Source of the DNA: Aureococcus anophagefferens
Taxonomy: Eukaryota; Sar; Pelagophyceae; Pelagomonadales; Pelagomonadaceae
DNA: 64,000 nt
Assembly (NCBI RefSeq): GCF_000186865.1
Contig: NW_008705570.1
Span: 512,941 to 576,940 of the forward strand
Direction: 5' to 3'
Shown here: in pieces, positions 38,201-48,793 of the stretch
Layout of the letters: each line of letters opens with the position of its first letter
How positions within the stretch are numbered: the stretch's first letter is position 1
Program-made: the position numbers and the translations under genes
Notes under the pieces: model-generated
The model's input: the letters and a program-made list of their open reading frames with translations, nothing else
Database searches by the model: none
Told to the model about the DNA's origin: nothing

Positions 38201-41200
38201 ACGCATCTGGTGCTCTCCCGGACGACCTACGAGGACCCGCACCTCGCCGAGGGCGAGTCCCTGCCGCCGCCCTACCTCGAGCTGCCGGATCTCGCCGGCG
38301 TCGTCACGCTGCGGAGGCCGCGGGGCCCGCGCGTCGACTACCCGGCGCACCTCGCCCCCGACCGCGCGAACCCGCGCCAGGCCGCGGAGACCGCGGAGCA
38401 GCGGCTCCAGGCGGAGTACGAGGCGGCCATGGCCGCAGGGCCGCCCGGGCGGCGCACGCCGACCCAGCAAGTCCACACGGACTACGACGCGGGCGACGTC
38501 GAGCGCGTCGGCGGCGCCGCGGGCCTGCGGACCGTCGCGGACCGCACCGCGCCGGCGTTGCCCGGGTCCAACGCCTACCGCCACATCCTCATGCGCGAAA
38601 AACGATTGGGCCCGCCGGACCCGCCGCCCGCGACCGTCCGAACCGACGCCCGAGGCGTCGCTGCAGCAGACCTCCTCCGACCCCGCGTCGACGTACCGGC
38701 CCTTGATGACGCCCGAGCCGTCGCACGTCGAGGAGGAGAAGCTGAGGCGCCGGTCGAGGCACCGGTCCAAGCCCGAGCAGGCCGAGGACGGCACGGTGAT
38801 CCACCGCCTGCCGCCGCTGCCCGCGGGCGCCAAGGACCCGTCGTTCGGCGACGCGTCCCTGGATTCGTGGGCGACGGACGACCGCGACGAGCCGTTCCTA
38901 CGGGAGGCGGCGCAGGACAGCGACGACGCGCCGCCGAACCTGAGCCGGCCGGGCACGTCCGACGGCGCCGACGACGACCGCGAGCCGCGGACGCGGAAGA
39001 AGAACAAGAAGCAGGTCTTCGTGCGCGCCGCGCGCGGCGACGACGACGGCTCGAGCGCGGGGCCTCTCATGTCCGTGCTCGACCCCCACTTCGACTGGAC
39101 GCCGCCCGTGGAGCTGAGCGCCTACGACCCGGGCCGGCGGCCCACGTTCCACGCGAATCGAGGGACCTTGGGCGTGTCCAAGTCCATCACGATGGCCGGC
39201 ACGTGCACCATGGTCATCGACCCCACGGAGAAGTTCACGGCGTCCTCCACAAAACGCACGCGGTCCGCCAAGGACCCCAAGGTCTGGGTCGTCCGCGCGC
39301 CGCTGACGCTCACGCGCGTCGGCTCGCTCGGCGACGAGCTCTTCGACCGGGGGCTCGTGTCGACGAGCGGCGCCACGACGGCGAAGCGGCGCAACTCGAG
39401 CGCGCCCGCGGAGCTCATGGACGGCGAGGAGGCCGCGGCCATGCGCGAGCTCATCCAGGAGAAGCGCGACGCCAAGGCCAAGAACGACCGGAACCCCGTG
39501 CGGGGCATCCGCGGCTACGGCTGGGGCACGGGCCCCGGCGACGACGGCGACGACGAGGAGGCGCGGCGGCTGCGCAAGATGGCCCAGCTCGAGGCCATGG
39601 CCCGCGCGCGCCACGCGGCGGAGCAGGCCGCGCGGCAGCGCGAATTGGACGACTACGAGGAGTGGCTCCGGCGGAAGGCGCTGCTCGACGAGGCGAAGAA
39701 GCAGGTCACGGCGGAGATCTCCGACGAGGTCACAGAAGAAGAAAAAGAGGCGCAGTACGTCGCGTCCCTGTCCGAGAACATGCAGGGCCTCTACCGCATC
39801 TTCAAGGGCCTGCTCGCGCCCGACGCGCAGCGCAACTCGAAAGGGCAGCTGCTCCTGCCGTACCCGCGCGCGGCGGCCTGGGAGCCCGCGGTCAAGTGCG
39901 ACGCGCTGGGCCTGAGCCGCAACGAGGTCCGCACGATCTGGCGCCACGCGCACCAGAACCGCCAGGGCGGCGACCGCGGCGACTTCTCGGACTTTGTTGA
40001 GTTCGCGACGCAGCTCGACCACGTCATCACGAAGGTGCGCCTGGGCCCCCAGATCTCCGAGGTCATCATGCTCAAGACCGTCTTCGACGAGATTCAAGTG
40101 TTGATCTCCTGGGCGCGGCTCCACGACCTCGAGGCGAAGAGCCACGCGGACGCGGACGTTTTGCGTTTAGTCCGCGAGGACCGGGGCACGATGGAGGGCG
40201 GCAAGAACGCCATGGAGCTGCACGTCTGCGCCTACTTGAAGGAGCAGCAGCAGCCGTCCTACGCCGACGTCGTCGGCCACCGCAACTGCGTCTCCAGCGC
40301 GACGTATCGGGGCTTCGAGACGTCCGGCACGTTCAAGATCAAGGGCCTCGAGCCCGAGGTGCAGTACTACGTCTACGCCGCCTGCGTCGAGGTGCCGGCC
40401 ATCGAGTCCGTCAAGAACCGCGAGGCCGAGGAGGCCTACGCGGCACGCGCGGCGAAGCGCGAGGCGCGGCGCCTCGCGCGCGCCGAGGACCGGCGGGCGC
40501 GCGAGGCCGCGGGCGAGGAGCTGTCGTCCGACGACGACGACGACGAGGACGACGAGGAGGAGAAGCCTTATGTGACGGGGCGCAACTGCCTGCTCTACGA
40601 GAAGCTGACCAAGGACGCGCTCGCGCACCTCGTCGAGAAGCGCATCGCGTTCAGCACGCCCCCGAAAAGAGAGCGAGAAGAAGAGGGCCAGGAGGACGAG
40701 GTCGTCGAGATCTCCTGGAGCTCCCTGAGCCCCGAGATGCAGCAGACCGAACTCCTGGCCGCCCTCAAGGACAAGACGGTCTGCGCGGCCATCAAGGCCG
40801 CGGGCATGGAGGTCTGCAAGGCCGCGGACGCGCGCAAGTCGAACCAAAGTAGAGATCCCAAGATCAAGGCGCGCTGGGACGCCTGGGAGTCGTGGTGGCC
40901 CACGTCCGGCGAGGTGCGGCGCAACTTCCTCCACCGCGAGATGGCCTTCGCCGCGAAGAACGAGGCCATCATCGCGGCCGCGCGCGCGGACGGCGTCGTC
41001 ATCGAATCCGGCGATTGGAACGTCGCGACGTCCGCGTCCGAGACCATGGACGCGGACAAGCTCGCGCGCTGGAACGACTTCCAGAAGTGGTACTGCGGCC
41101 TGGAGACCCAGGGCACGGTCGACGTCTACGACGAGGACGTGGAGGTCTACGACGACTCGTCGCACGTGACCTTCGATTCCGCGACGACGGACCCGGCCGC

Positions 41201-44200
41201 GGCCGCGGCGCCGAAGAAGGAGTCCCGGGAGGAGCGCAAGAAGCGCCGCAAGCGCGAGAAGGAGGCCGCGAAGAAGGCCGCCGCGGAGAAGGAGCAGGCG
41301 CCCGCCATGGACGCGCTGGGCGCGGCCATGGCCAAGGTCGCGACGACGGACCGCGCGCGGAAGCGCCTCAAGGCCGCGGCCGACGCCAAGGTCGAGGACG
41401 ACAAGATCATCAAGGAGATCTCCCAGACGTCGAACTTCAACCTGTCGCGCAAGAAGCCGAAGACGCCCGACCTGTTGCTCGCGAAGGCCGCCCGGAAGGC
41501 GAGTTTAGCGGAGGGCGCGGCGAAGCGCATGCGCGCGCGGACCATGTTCCTCAACGGCCGCACGGCCAAGGTCGAGGAGCTGCGCGATAAAGTCGAAAAA
41601 TCGCTGGCGAACCACAAGCCGCGGAAGCGCAAGCACCTCCGCGCGTACGTCAAGATGGTCATGTTCAGGGCAGCAAAAGAGAGCGAAATTCCCAACTTCA
41701 AAGGCTCCGATCTCGGCCGTTTTCCACTCGTTTCGGCTGATTTTTGGACGAGCGATCATCTCTCGCAACGGTCTCGAAGCGTGGATGCTTTTTATGGAAC
41801 GCGCGCACGCGGAACACTCACGTTGAAGCGACGTTGAATCACCCTTGTCCTGCCCAGGTCATGTTCCAGCTCAAGATGAACAAGGCGATGAAGTCGACGC
41901 AGCTCAAGAAGGCCGCGGGCAACGACGACGACTTAGATCCCGAGGACATCGACATCTTCGGCGACATCGACGAGGACGCCATCCTGAAGAAGATCGCGGA
42001 GAAGGAGGAGGAGGCGAACGCCGCGCCGGACCAGGCGCCGCCGGATCCGCCGGACTGGAAGGCCATGAGCGACACGGACAGGACCTACGAGCTCATGGTC
42101 GCCTGCCTCGACCCCGACGTCATCGGCCTCGCCATCGCCGAGGACCCCATGGTCGTCACGCCGGACCCGGAGGACTGGGCGGACGTCGGCGGCTACCGGA
42201 AGTCGCGGATCCGCGCGTTCTCCAAGTGGTACGGCCGCACCGTCGCCAACGGCGGCGCGTCCGAGGCGCGCAAGATGTTCTTCAGCGCCGAGGCGACCTA
42301 CGCCTACCACGAGCCCACGGTGCGCAACAAGGCCCTCGAGGACAAGGTGCCGAAGATGGTCCGGGGCATCTCGAACACGTTCCGGCGGTGGTACGCGGAG
42401 CACGGCGAGATCCGGTCCGCGTTCCTGAAGCGCCACGCGGAGAAGCTCCACATGCGCCGCCGCGCCCACGTCGCCGACCTGGTGATCCCCTGGCCCGCGG
42501 CGCCCCTCGTGCTCAACGACCTGCCGCCGCTGGCCGTGCTGGCGCGGCAGCCGGACCCGCCCATGCGCTACCACCTCTTCCCGAGCCGGTCCAAGGAGAC
42601 CTGGAGCGTCGTCGAGATTTTGAAGTGGTACGCGGACAACCCGGGGGCGCTCGCGGAGGACCGGCGCGCCGTCGGCGACCTGGCGACGTCCGCGGTGCGC
42701 AAGTGGCGCCGCGAGGAGTGGATGCGCCACGAGGCGAGCCGCCAGGTCCAGAGCCGGCGCGAGATGCAGTGGGAGGACCAGCGCGGCGAGGCCGTGCGCA
42801 AGAGCGATAGAGAGTTGGCGGAGGCCGAGGCGCGCGTCGCCGCCTTAGTCGGCGGGCGCGACGCGTCGTCCGCGGAGCGCGTCGTCGAGTCCCTGCTCAA
42901 CCCCGCCGAGGACGACGTCGCCGAGGACGACGCGACGAACGCGCTCGACGCCGCGCCGCCGCCGGAGGCCGCGCCCGCGCCCGAGGCCGCGCCGCCCGGC
43001 GAGGGCGACGCGGCGGACGCGCCGCACGACCTCGTGCTCGCGTCGCTGCTGGGCGAGGACTTCCAGAGCGCGCTGGAGCCGCCGCGCTACGTCGCCGGCA
43101 GCGGCCTCGACAACGGCGACGAGCTCATCGACGCGCGGGACCGGGCCCGGTGGGAGAAGGACGAAGCGGAGCGCGCGCACCGCGAGGAGGCGCTGCGGAA
43201 ATCCGAGGAGAAGCGGCGCAAGGAAGAGGAGGAGCGGAAGAAGAAGGAAGAGGAGGACCGCCAGCGGCGCGTGCGCCAGACCGCGGAGGAGCGCGCGCGC
43301 ATCGAGGCGCACCTCCGCGAGATCAAGCAGAAGCGCGTCGCCAAGGCCCACTCCGAGGAGCTGCGGAAGCTGCGGCTCGAGAAGGAGGAGGCGGAGCGCG
43401 TCGCCACCGACGTCGCGCTGGCGATCAAGTCCATCCACGCGTGCTGGCGCGCGGAGGCCGACGACGCGATCCGGCCCCTCCTGCGGGAGAAAGCGTTGAA
43501 GGACGCCGCGGAGGCCAAGCTCCGGGAGCAGGAAGCCGCCGCGGACGAGGAGGCCCGCCGCGAGGAGAACTACGTCGAGTCGGAGGAGGAGCGCGCCGTG
43601 CGCGTGTTGCGGGAGGAGCAGCAGGCGCTGCTCGAGTTGGTCTACACGCCGTACGAGCCCATGTTCGAGGACGACGACGACGTGCTCGCCTTCGCTAGGG
43701 GCGAGACGGACAAGTTCAAGCTGCCCGAGTCGGCCATCCTGGGCAAGGCCGTGGGCGGCGTCAAGAAGCGGAGCCGGAACCGCGACGTCCTCTCGTACGC
43801 CGAGGCTCTGGTCTACGACAAGCCGTCGATCCCCAAGTTCGTCGAGACGCGGTCCACGGACCGCCTCGACCGCATCATGCGCCTCCCGCGGCGCCAGTCC
43901 CTCGCCACGTCGGCGTCGGGCCCGCTGCCGCGCGACGGCGCGGGCGTCGTCGACGCGCTCCGCGTGCGGCGCACGTTCTCGCCAGGGCAGCAAAAGGGTG
44001 ATTCAACGTCGCTTCAATGTGAGTGTTTCGCGCGCGCGCGTTCTAGGAAAAGCATCCACGCTTCGAGAGCGCTCCGAGAGATGATCGCTCGTCCAAAAAT
44101 CAGCCGAAACGAGTGGAAATCGGCCGAGAAAGGAGCCTTTGAAATTGAGAATTTCGCACCCTTTTCCTGCCCAGGTTCTCGCAGCACGTGTCGCTCGCGG

Positions 44201-44845
44201 ACCTCGACCGCTTCGCCGCGGAGATGGAGGCGACGTTCCCGCGGCCCGAACACGGCCCGCTGCCTTTCGACGACCACAAGTCGAGGAGCCTGTCCCAGCA
44301 GTCGAAGTTCGACGCGTCGACGCTCCGGTCGCGCGCTGTGTGGAATTCAACCACTGGTTTGGGTGGTCCTGACCAAACTTGAGAATTCTCTAGCTCGATC
44401 AAATCGGAGTCGATTCGGCTGATTTTTGGACGAATCGATTGCTCTCGTCGAGTTCTCGAAGCACAGCCGAAGAGCTTGCGTCAAAACTGTCGCATATGAG
44501 CACATTGAAGTCGGGTTGAAGATTTGAATTCCACTCAGGTCGCGCGCGGCGTCCGGCGACGTCGAGGTCGACGACGACGTGCTCGAGGCCGTGCCCCTCT
44601 TCCCGAAGCGCGACGAGTCGCCGGTCCACGCGGCCATGAACGCGGCGCGCCGCCGCGTCGCCGCGGCCCAGGCCGCGCACGCGCGGAACCGCCGCGACGA
44701 CCCGCTGCCCTTCGCGTCGACGGCGTCCGGCGCGGCCTTTGCGCTGGGCGGCAACACCATGTCCATCCACCAGCCCGTGCCCAAGCCCAAGGTCGTCGTC
44801 GCGCTGCCCCTCGCGCCCCGCCGGCGCCGGAGGGAGGACGATTAA
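35252..44845 (+). CDS. giant WD40-like / FN3-like / coiled-coil protein with three introners
   Basis: Exons 35252-41657, 41858-43974, 44175-44327 and 44539-44845 total about 2,994 codons. Residues 1 to about 950 contain WD40-type blades ('TCDREGVLKLWRW', 'VLRKGGFWVWDAYTG', 'VAGHGDGTVAAWDV', 'VVSSDGEVRVWSGARL', 'VLGTFDGDVEVWALP'). A disordered linker follows, then helical segments, one fibronectin-III-like stretch ('SGTFKIKGLEPEVQYYVYA'), Asp/Glu-rich loops and long charged coiled coils. The frame changes once at about 38620-38640 (one extra base) between 'MREKRLGPPDPPP' and 'PTPEASLQQTSSDPASTYRP', with no stop. The gene could alternatively be two genes meeting there, but the frame upstream of the Met at 38706 reads as coding. 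A large scaffold is inferred. Confidence 0.65.
41666..41857 (+). mobile_element. introner element, family B copy 2
   Basis: 192 bp, sense. Ends CAGGGCAGCAAAAGAG and CCCTTGTCCTGCCCAG. Duplication GTCATGTT at 41658-41665 and 41858-41865. Intron 41658-41857, GT donor, phase 0. Excision joins 'AYVKM' to 'VMFQLKMNKA'. Confidence 0.93.
43983..44174 (-). mobile_element. introner element, family B copy 3
   Basis: 192 bp, antisense to the host gene. Duplication GTTCTCGC at 43975-43982 and 44175-44182. Plus-strand ends CAGGGCAGCAAAAGGG and CCCTTTTCCTGCCCAG. Intron 43975-44174, GT donor, phase 2. Excision joins 'RVRRTFS' to 'QHVSLADLDRF'. Confidence 0.93.
44336..44538 (+). mobile_element. introner element, family A copy 4
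   Basis: 203 bp, sense. Duplication GTCGCGCG at 44328-44335 and 44539-44546. Ends CTGTGTGGAATTCAA and TTGAATTCCACTCAG (one change in the right repeat). Intron 44328-44538, GT donor, phase 2. Only 153 bp of exon separates it from family B copy 3. Confidence 0.93.
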
Positions 44846-44961
44846 CTTGAGTTAAAACTTGAGCACCGTGTGTTGCATGCGCTGTTGCAGTGCACCAACG
44901 GCCGGCGCCGCGACTAGTGGTCTATGCGACCGCACACACCGAAAAGGGCTGCAGCTGGTGA

Positions 44962-46608
44962 ATGGGCGCGCTCCACCCGCCCGTGCGGCTGCGCTGCATC
45001 GGCCGCCAGGGCGCCCGCGTGCGCACGACGGAGGATCTCGCGTCGGCCTACGTCTGCGACATCGCCAAGGGCGACGTCGTCGTCGGCGTGCGCGAGGCCT
45101 CCATCGTGACCAAGGGCAGGCGCGAGACGCGCGTGCTCATCGAGTCCCAGGGCTGGGTGTCGCGCAAGTGCTTCGTCGCCGAGGCCGCCGCGCTGCCGCC
45201 GCCGCGGCCGCCGTGCCACGCGCGGTACCACGTCGTCGTAATAGGCGCGGGCCCGCTCGGCCTCGCCTGCGCGGCCCTGTGCAAGCGGCGGGGGCTCGGC
45301 GTGACCGTGCTGGAGAAGCAGGCGTCCCTCGGCGGCGACTGGCGCAAGCACGGCAACGCCTGGAGCGAGCTCCAGACCCACAAGGCCGGCTACCTCATCG
45401 GCGAGCCGCGCGACCCGGCCTGGTCGGGCCTGCCGTCCTACCCGGGCCGGAGCGACATGCTCAAGTACTTCGCCGACTTCGCGTCGCTGAACGGCCTCGA
45501 CGACGACATCGTCTTCGACGCCGAGTACGTCGAGCGGTCGCGCGTCGACAATCGCGGCACGATGGACGTCCGCTACTCCCAGGGCGGCCGCGAGCTGCGC
45601 ACGTTGGAGGCGACGCACGTCTTCGCGGCGCCCGGGCGCGTCAACGTGCGGCGGGACGTGACCCTGCCCGGCGAGGACGACTTCGGCGGCGTCGTGGCCT
45701 ACGGCAACGGCGGCGACCTCTCGGGTGTGGCGCTCGAGAACCGGCGCGTCGTCATCCTCGGCGCGGGCTCCTTCGCCCTCGAGAACATGCGCCACGCGCT
45801 GCTCGCCAAGGCGCGCGCCGTGACGCTCGTCGCCCGCGACGACCAGCTGGTGTTGAGCAAGGCCGCGAGCTACATGATCGACAGGAACGCGGACGCGGGC
45901 GTCCCCCGCGACGCGGTCATCGCCGGGCTCGCGCCGGCCTACGCGCTCCTGGGCCGCGGCGAGGCCTGGCTGCGGGATCTCGTGAACCGGTCCTCGCGGC
46001 GGCGCACGACGACGCCGACGTCGGACCTCTACTTCCTCGCGCTCGCGACGGGCGCGGCCTCGCAGCGCAAGAACGCGGTGAGGCGGCTCGAGCCGGGCGT
46101 CGTCGTGCTGGAGAACGGCGAGCGCCTCGCCGCCGACGTCGTGCTCAAGTGCTTCGGCTTCGGCCGCGACACGGACCTCGACGCGCGCGTCGTCTGGCCC
46201 GCGGGCGAGCGCGACGGGCGGACCGTGGAAGACGGCTGGTGGAACCGCTTCGTCGACGACGGCAGGCGCGTCTTCCTCACGTCGAGCACGGCGAACGAGT
46301 CCTTCGTCCCCAAGCCGGGGGACCACTGGCCGGGCAACGTCTTCATGCCCGCGGGCACCGCGGAGATCTTTCTGAGCGGCGCGGCGGGCTTCGGCGAGCC
46401 GGGCTCGCCGCGGGGCGTGCCGACGGCGTGGGACCGCGCGGCGCGGCGCCACGGCGACCGGACGCGGACCCTGGGCCCGACGGACGCGGCCCTGCTCGCC
46501 GAGCTCGCGGCCGCGTGGGACGACTACGCGGCGCGGCTCGGCGTAGCGCCGCCGCGCTACCCCTACGCCGCGGTCCCCGGGGCCGACGGAGACACACGAG
46601 CTCTGTAA
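44962..46608 (+). CDS. flavin-dependent monooxygenase-like protein with N-terminal SH3-like module
   Basis: 548 residues. Residues 1-80 form an SH3-like module ('LHPPVRLRCIGRQGARVRTT' to 'SQGWVSRKCFV'). The FAD Rossmann motif is 'VVVIGAGPLGLACAALCKRR', followed by 'LEKQASLGGDWRKHGNAWSE', typical of flavin-containing monooxygenases. A second Rossmann motif, 'RVVILGAGSFALENM', would bind NADPH. 'VLKCFGFGRDTDLD' is the FAD-closing ATG-like strand. Substrate unknown. The same kind of N-terminal module occurs in the sulfotransferase at 26818-28599. No introns required. Confidence 0.82.
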   Translation: MGALHPPVRLRCIGRQGARVRTTEDLASAYVCDIAKGDVVVGVREASIVTKGRRETRVLIESQGWVSRKCFVAEAAALPPPRPPCHARYHVVVIGAGPLGLACAALCKRRGLGVTVLEKQASLGGDWRKHGNAWSELQTHKAGYLIGEPRDPAWSGLPSYPGRSDMLKYFADFASLNGLDDDIVFDAEYVERSRVDNRGTMDVRYSQGGRELRTLEATHVFAAPGRVNVRRDVTLPGEDDFGGVVAYGNGGDLSGVALENRRVVILGAGSFALENMRHALLAKARAVTLVARDDQLVLSKAASYMIDRNADAGVPRDAVIAGLAPAYALLGRGEAWLRDLVNRSSRRRTTTPTSDLYFLALATGAASQRKNAVRRLEPGVVVLENGERLAADVVLKCFGFGRDTDLDARVVWPAGERDGRTVEDGWWNRFVDDGRRVFLTSSTANESFVPKPGDHWPGNVFMPAGTAEIFLSGAAGFGEPGSPRGVPTAWDRAARRHGDRTRTLGPTDAALLAELAAAWDDYAARLGVAPPRYPYAAVPGADGDTRAL

Positions 46609-46695
46609 ATTGCGGCACCGAGGGGGGGTGCGGGGGACGCGACGGCGGGAGGAGCCCGGTGTCGAGAAAGCAAAAAGCGAAAGCAGGGCGAATCA

Positions 46696-47097
46696 TCACG
46701 AGCCGGGGCCGAGGCGCCGCGGCGGCAGCTCCGGCGTCAGCGTCGCCGGCAGGTTGGGGTAGCAGGGCGTGCAGGGCGCGCTGGGCTTCCGCTCGGCGGC
46801 GTCGAGCTCCGGCGGCAGCCGGAGGCCCTGCACGAAGGGCCCGCGCTTCTCCTCGAAGAACGACTTCTGCGCCGACGGCGCGCCGCCCGCGGCGGGCCGC
46901 GCGTCGCGCGTCGTCATGTCGGCGAGCTGGCGGTGGAGGGTCTCGGGCGACTCGTTCTGGGTCGCCAGCGACGCGCGGTCCGCCCGGCCCACGGCGACGC
47001 ACTCGGGCACGTAGACCGCGTCCTTGCACTCGGGGGGCAACCTCATGTTCGCGAGCCCCGGCCGGTCGCCGGGGTAGCTCGCCGCGGGGCGCGACAT
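46696..47097 (-). CDS. small Pro/Cys-containing protein, unknown
   Basis: 133 residues from 'MSRPAASYPGDRPGLANMRL'. Two related segments are visible, 'MRLPPECKDAVYVPECV' and 'LRLPPELDAAERKPSAPC', each with the LRLPPE core, suggesting an internal repeat or two copies of a docking motif. The composition is hydrophilic and probably disordered, with no known domain. The ends are approximate to a base or two at the stop. Confidence 0.5.
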   Translation of the reverse strand: MSRPAASYPGDRPGLANMRLPPECKDAVYVPECVAVGRADRASLATQNESPETLHRQLADMTTRDARPAAGGAPSAQKSFFEEKRGPFVQGLRLPPELDAAERKPSAPCTPCYPNLPATLTPELPPRRLGPGS

Positions 47098-47124
47098 GGT
47101 GGGGCGCACGCCCCGCCCGCGCTC

Positions 47125-47139
47125 GGGGGGGGGGAGGGG
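47125..47139 (+). repeat. G9-A-G5 purine tract
   Basis: A second long G run with the same single-A interruption as the tract at 30910-30929, here just upstream of the start of the minus-strand gene ending at 47097. Confidence 0.65.
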
Positions 47140-47356
47140 GCCAGGCGCGGGTGTTAGGCCCCGCGGGGCTGCCCCGCTTCGACGCCGAGTGCGAATGCTC
47201 GCAGCCAGACACCGGGTTTCAGAGCCTTGATGCTGACGAAAATGGTTTTACAATGCCGTTCCCGCGGTGTTCCCTAGCCATCCGTGCGCCGAACCGGGGC
47301 CATCCGTCGCCAAGATCGCCGATGGTGCCGGACCGGCATGCCGATGGTGCCTATTG

Positions 47357-48490
47357 ATGGCGAGCACGATGCGTCGCGCGACTCTCGCGGCGCTGCTGCT
47401 GCTGCGCGTCGCCGCGCCGCGGCCGCTGGGTTCGAAGGCGGCGCGCGTCGCCGCGCCGCGGCCGCCGCCGAAACGTGCGCTGCCGGAGGACTGCGCCAAC
47501 AACACGCTCATCTTCGGCGTCGGGCTGCCCAAGTCCGGCACGCGCAGCCTCGGGGCAGCCGCGAGCGCATTGGGCATCACGTCGGCGAAGGGCATGACGA
47601 GGGGCGAGCACGGCGTCGAGTACGGCTTCCGCAAGCACCTGATCCCCTTCGCCGCGGGCTCCGCGAACGCGTCGAACCCGCTGCGCCGGCTCGACGAGCA
47701 CGCCTGGGCGACGTCGACGCTCTACACGGACTTTCCCTTCTACGCGCTGAGCTGCGCGCTGGCGGCCGCGTACCCTCGGGCGCTCTTCGTCGACGTCCGC
47801 CGCGACTGCGACGCCTGGGCCCAGTCGGCCCTGAGCCAGCTCTTCTGCGTCTGGCTCCGGGCCGGGTGCATGCGCGCGGAGACCTTTTGCGCGAAGCGCG
47901 CGACGAACGTCCCGAAGACGCACATCGCGGTTGGGTTTTGCACGACCAAGTGGTGCGTCGCCCGGCGTCGACGATCGCCGCGAGACCCTCGCGCAGGTAC
48001 TTCGACCAGTTCGAGCCCGGCCTCGTCGGAGACGACTTCTGCCCGCGGCGCAAGGAGATCTGCGGCGTCGGCGCGTCCGGGCAGAAGACGTACAACGGGG
48101 ACCGACCCGGCGACGCCGGGCCTGCTCCGGCGGCTCGAGCGCGTCTGCCGGGCGCACCCGAAGCGCGTCGAATCCTGCGTGCCGCCGGAGCGGCTCCTGT
48201 CGATCCGGCTCGCGGCCGACGCGGGCGAGGTCGCCAAGCTCGCGCCCTTCGTCGGCTGTCCCAATTCGTCCGCTGCGATCGCCGACGCCTGGGCCGCGAA
48301 CGGGCCCCAGGGCCACCAGCATGGGAATCGCGGCGAGGCGCTCGCGCGCGCGCCGGTGGGCGTCTGGGACTGGTCGGGGCGGAGCCGGCGAGACGCGACG
48401 GACGACCCGGCCGCGGCGCCGGGACGACCGTCGCCCCGGAACGCCTCCAAGCGCCACCGCTTCGAGCGGGGGCACGAGCGCCGAGTGTAG
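47357..48490 (+). CDS. sulfotransferase-like type II membrane or secreted protein; intron and frame break
   Basis: The ATG at 47357 gives a hydrophobic N-terminus ('MRRATLAALLLLRVAAP'). The P-loop is 'FGVGLPKSGTRSLGAAASAL', and 'ALFVDVRRDCDAWAQSAL' contains the PAPS 3'-phosphate Arg/Ser motif, as in the Sulfotransfer_4-like family. The coding frame moves at about 47950-48010. A 53-bp intron, 47957-48009 (GT...CAG), or a shorter one, 47953-47996, would restore it, and 'FEPGLVGDDFCPRRKEICGV' follows. A second shift at about 48096-48099, in GGGG, needs one G fewer to reach 'DPATPGLLRRLERVCRAHP' and looks like a homopolymer error. The TAG lies in the first unit of the hairpin array. Confidence 0.6.
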   Translation: MASTMRRATLAALLLLRVAAPRPLGSKAARVAAPRPPPKRALPEDCANNTLIFGVGLPKSGTRSLGAAASALGITSAKGMTRGEHGVEYGFRKHLIPFAAGSANASNPLRRLDEHAWATSTLYTDFPFYALSCALAAAYPRALFVDVRRDCDAWAQSALSQLFCVWLRAGCMRAETFCAKRATNVPKTHIAVGFCTTKWCVARRRRSPRDPRAGTSTSSSPASSETTSARGARRSAASARPGRRRTTGTDPATPGLLRRLERVCRAHPKRVESCVPPERLLSIRLAADAGEVAKLAPFVGCPNSSAAIADAWAANGPQGHQHGNRGEALARAPVGVWDWSGRSRRDATDDPAAAPGRPSPRNASKRHRFERGHERRV

Positions 48491-48732
48491 ACTCGCTCGC
48501 GGCGCCGAGTGTAGACTCGCTCGCGCCGAGTGTCGACTCGCTCGCGCCGAGTGGCGACTCGCTCGCGCCGAGTGTCGACTCGCTCGCGCCGAGTATAGAC
48601 TCGCTCGCGCCGAGTATAGACTCGCTCGCGCCGAGTATAGACTCGCTCGCGCCGAGTGTCGACTCGCTCGCGCCGAGTGTCGACTCGCTCGCGCCGAGTG
48701 TCGACTCGCTCGCGCCGAGTATAGACTCGCTC
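48478..48732 (+). repeat. 12-unit, 21-bp tandem array with 5-bp stems and variable loops
   Basis: Twelve units of GCGCCGAGTnnnnACTCGCTC at 48478, then 48502 and every 21 bp to 48732, with 3 extra bases after unit 1. CGAGT and ACTCG can pair around the 4-base centre. All differences between units fall in that centre, in order GTAG, GTAG, GTCG, GGCG, GTCG, ATAG, ATAG, ATAG, GTCG, GTCG, GTCG, ATAG. A degenerate thirteenth unit starts at 48733. The array separates two convergent genes, and the upstream gene's stop codon lies in the first loop. Confidence 0.9.
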
Positions 48733-48793
48733 GCGCCGCGCGTCGAGGGCAGTTTAGTTACGAGCTTGCGCGCGCCGCGCCGCTGCCGCCGCG

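Noticed and set aside
38703..38760. Separate gene starting at the Met at 38706
   Set aside because: The frame upstream of this Met still reads as plausible coding sequence with no stop, so one gene with a one-base error is preferred, though two genes remain possible.
48478..48732. Tandem array as a CRISPR
   Set aside because: Units are contiguous 21-mers without unique spacers, and the genome is eukaryotic.
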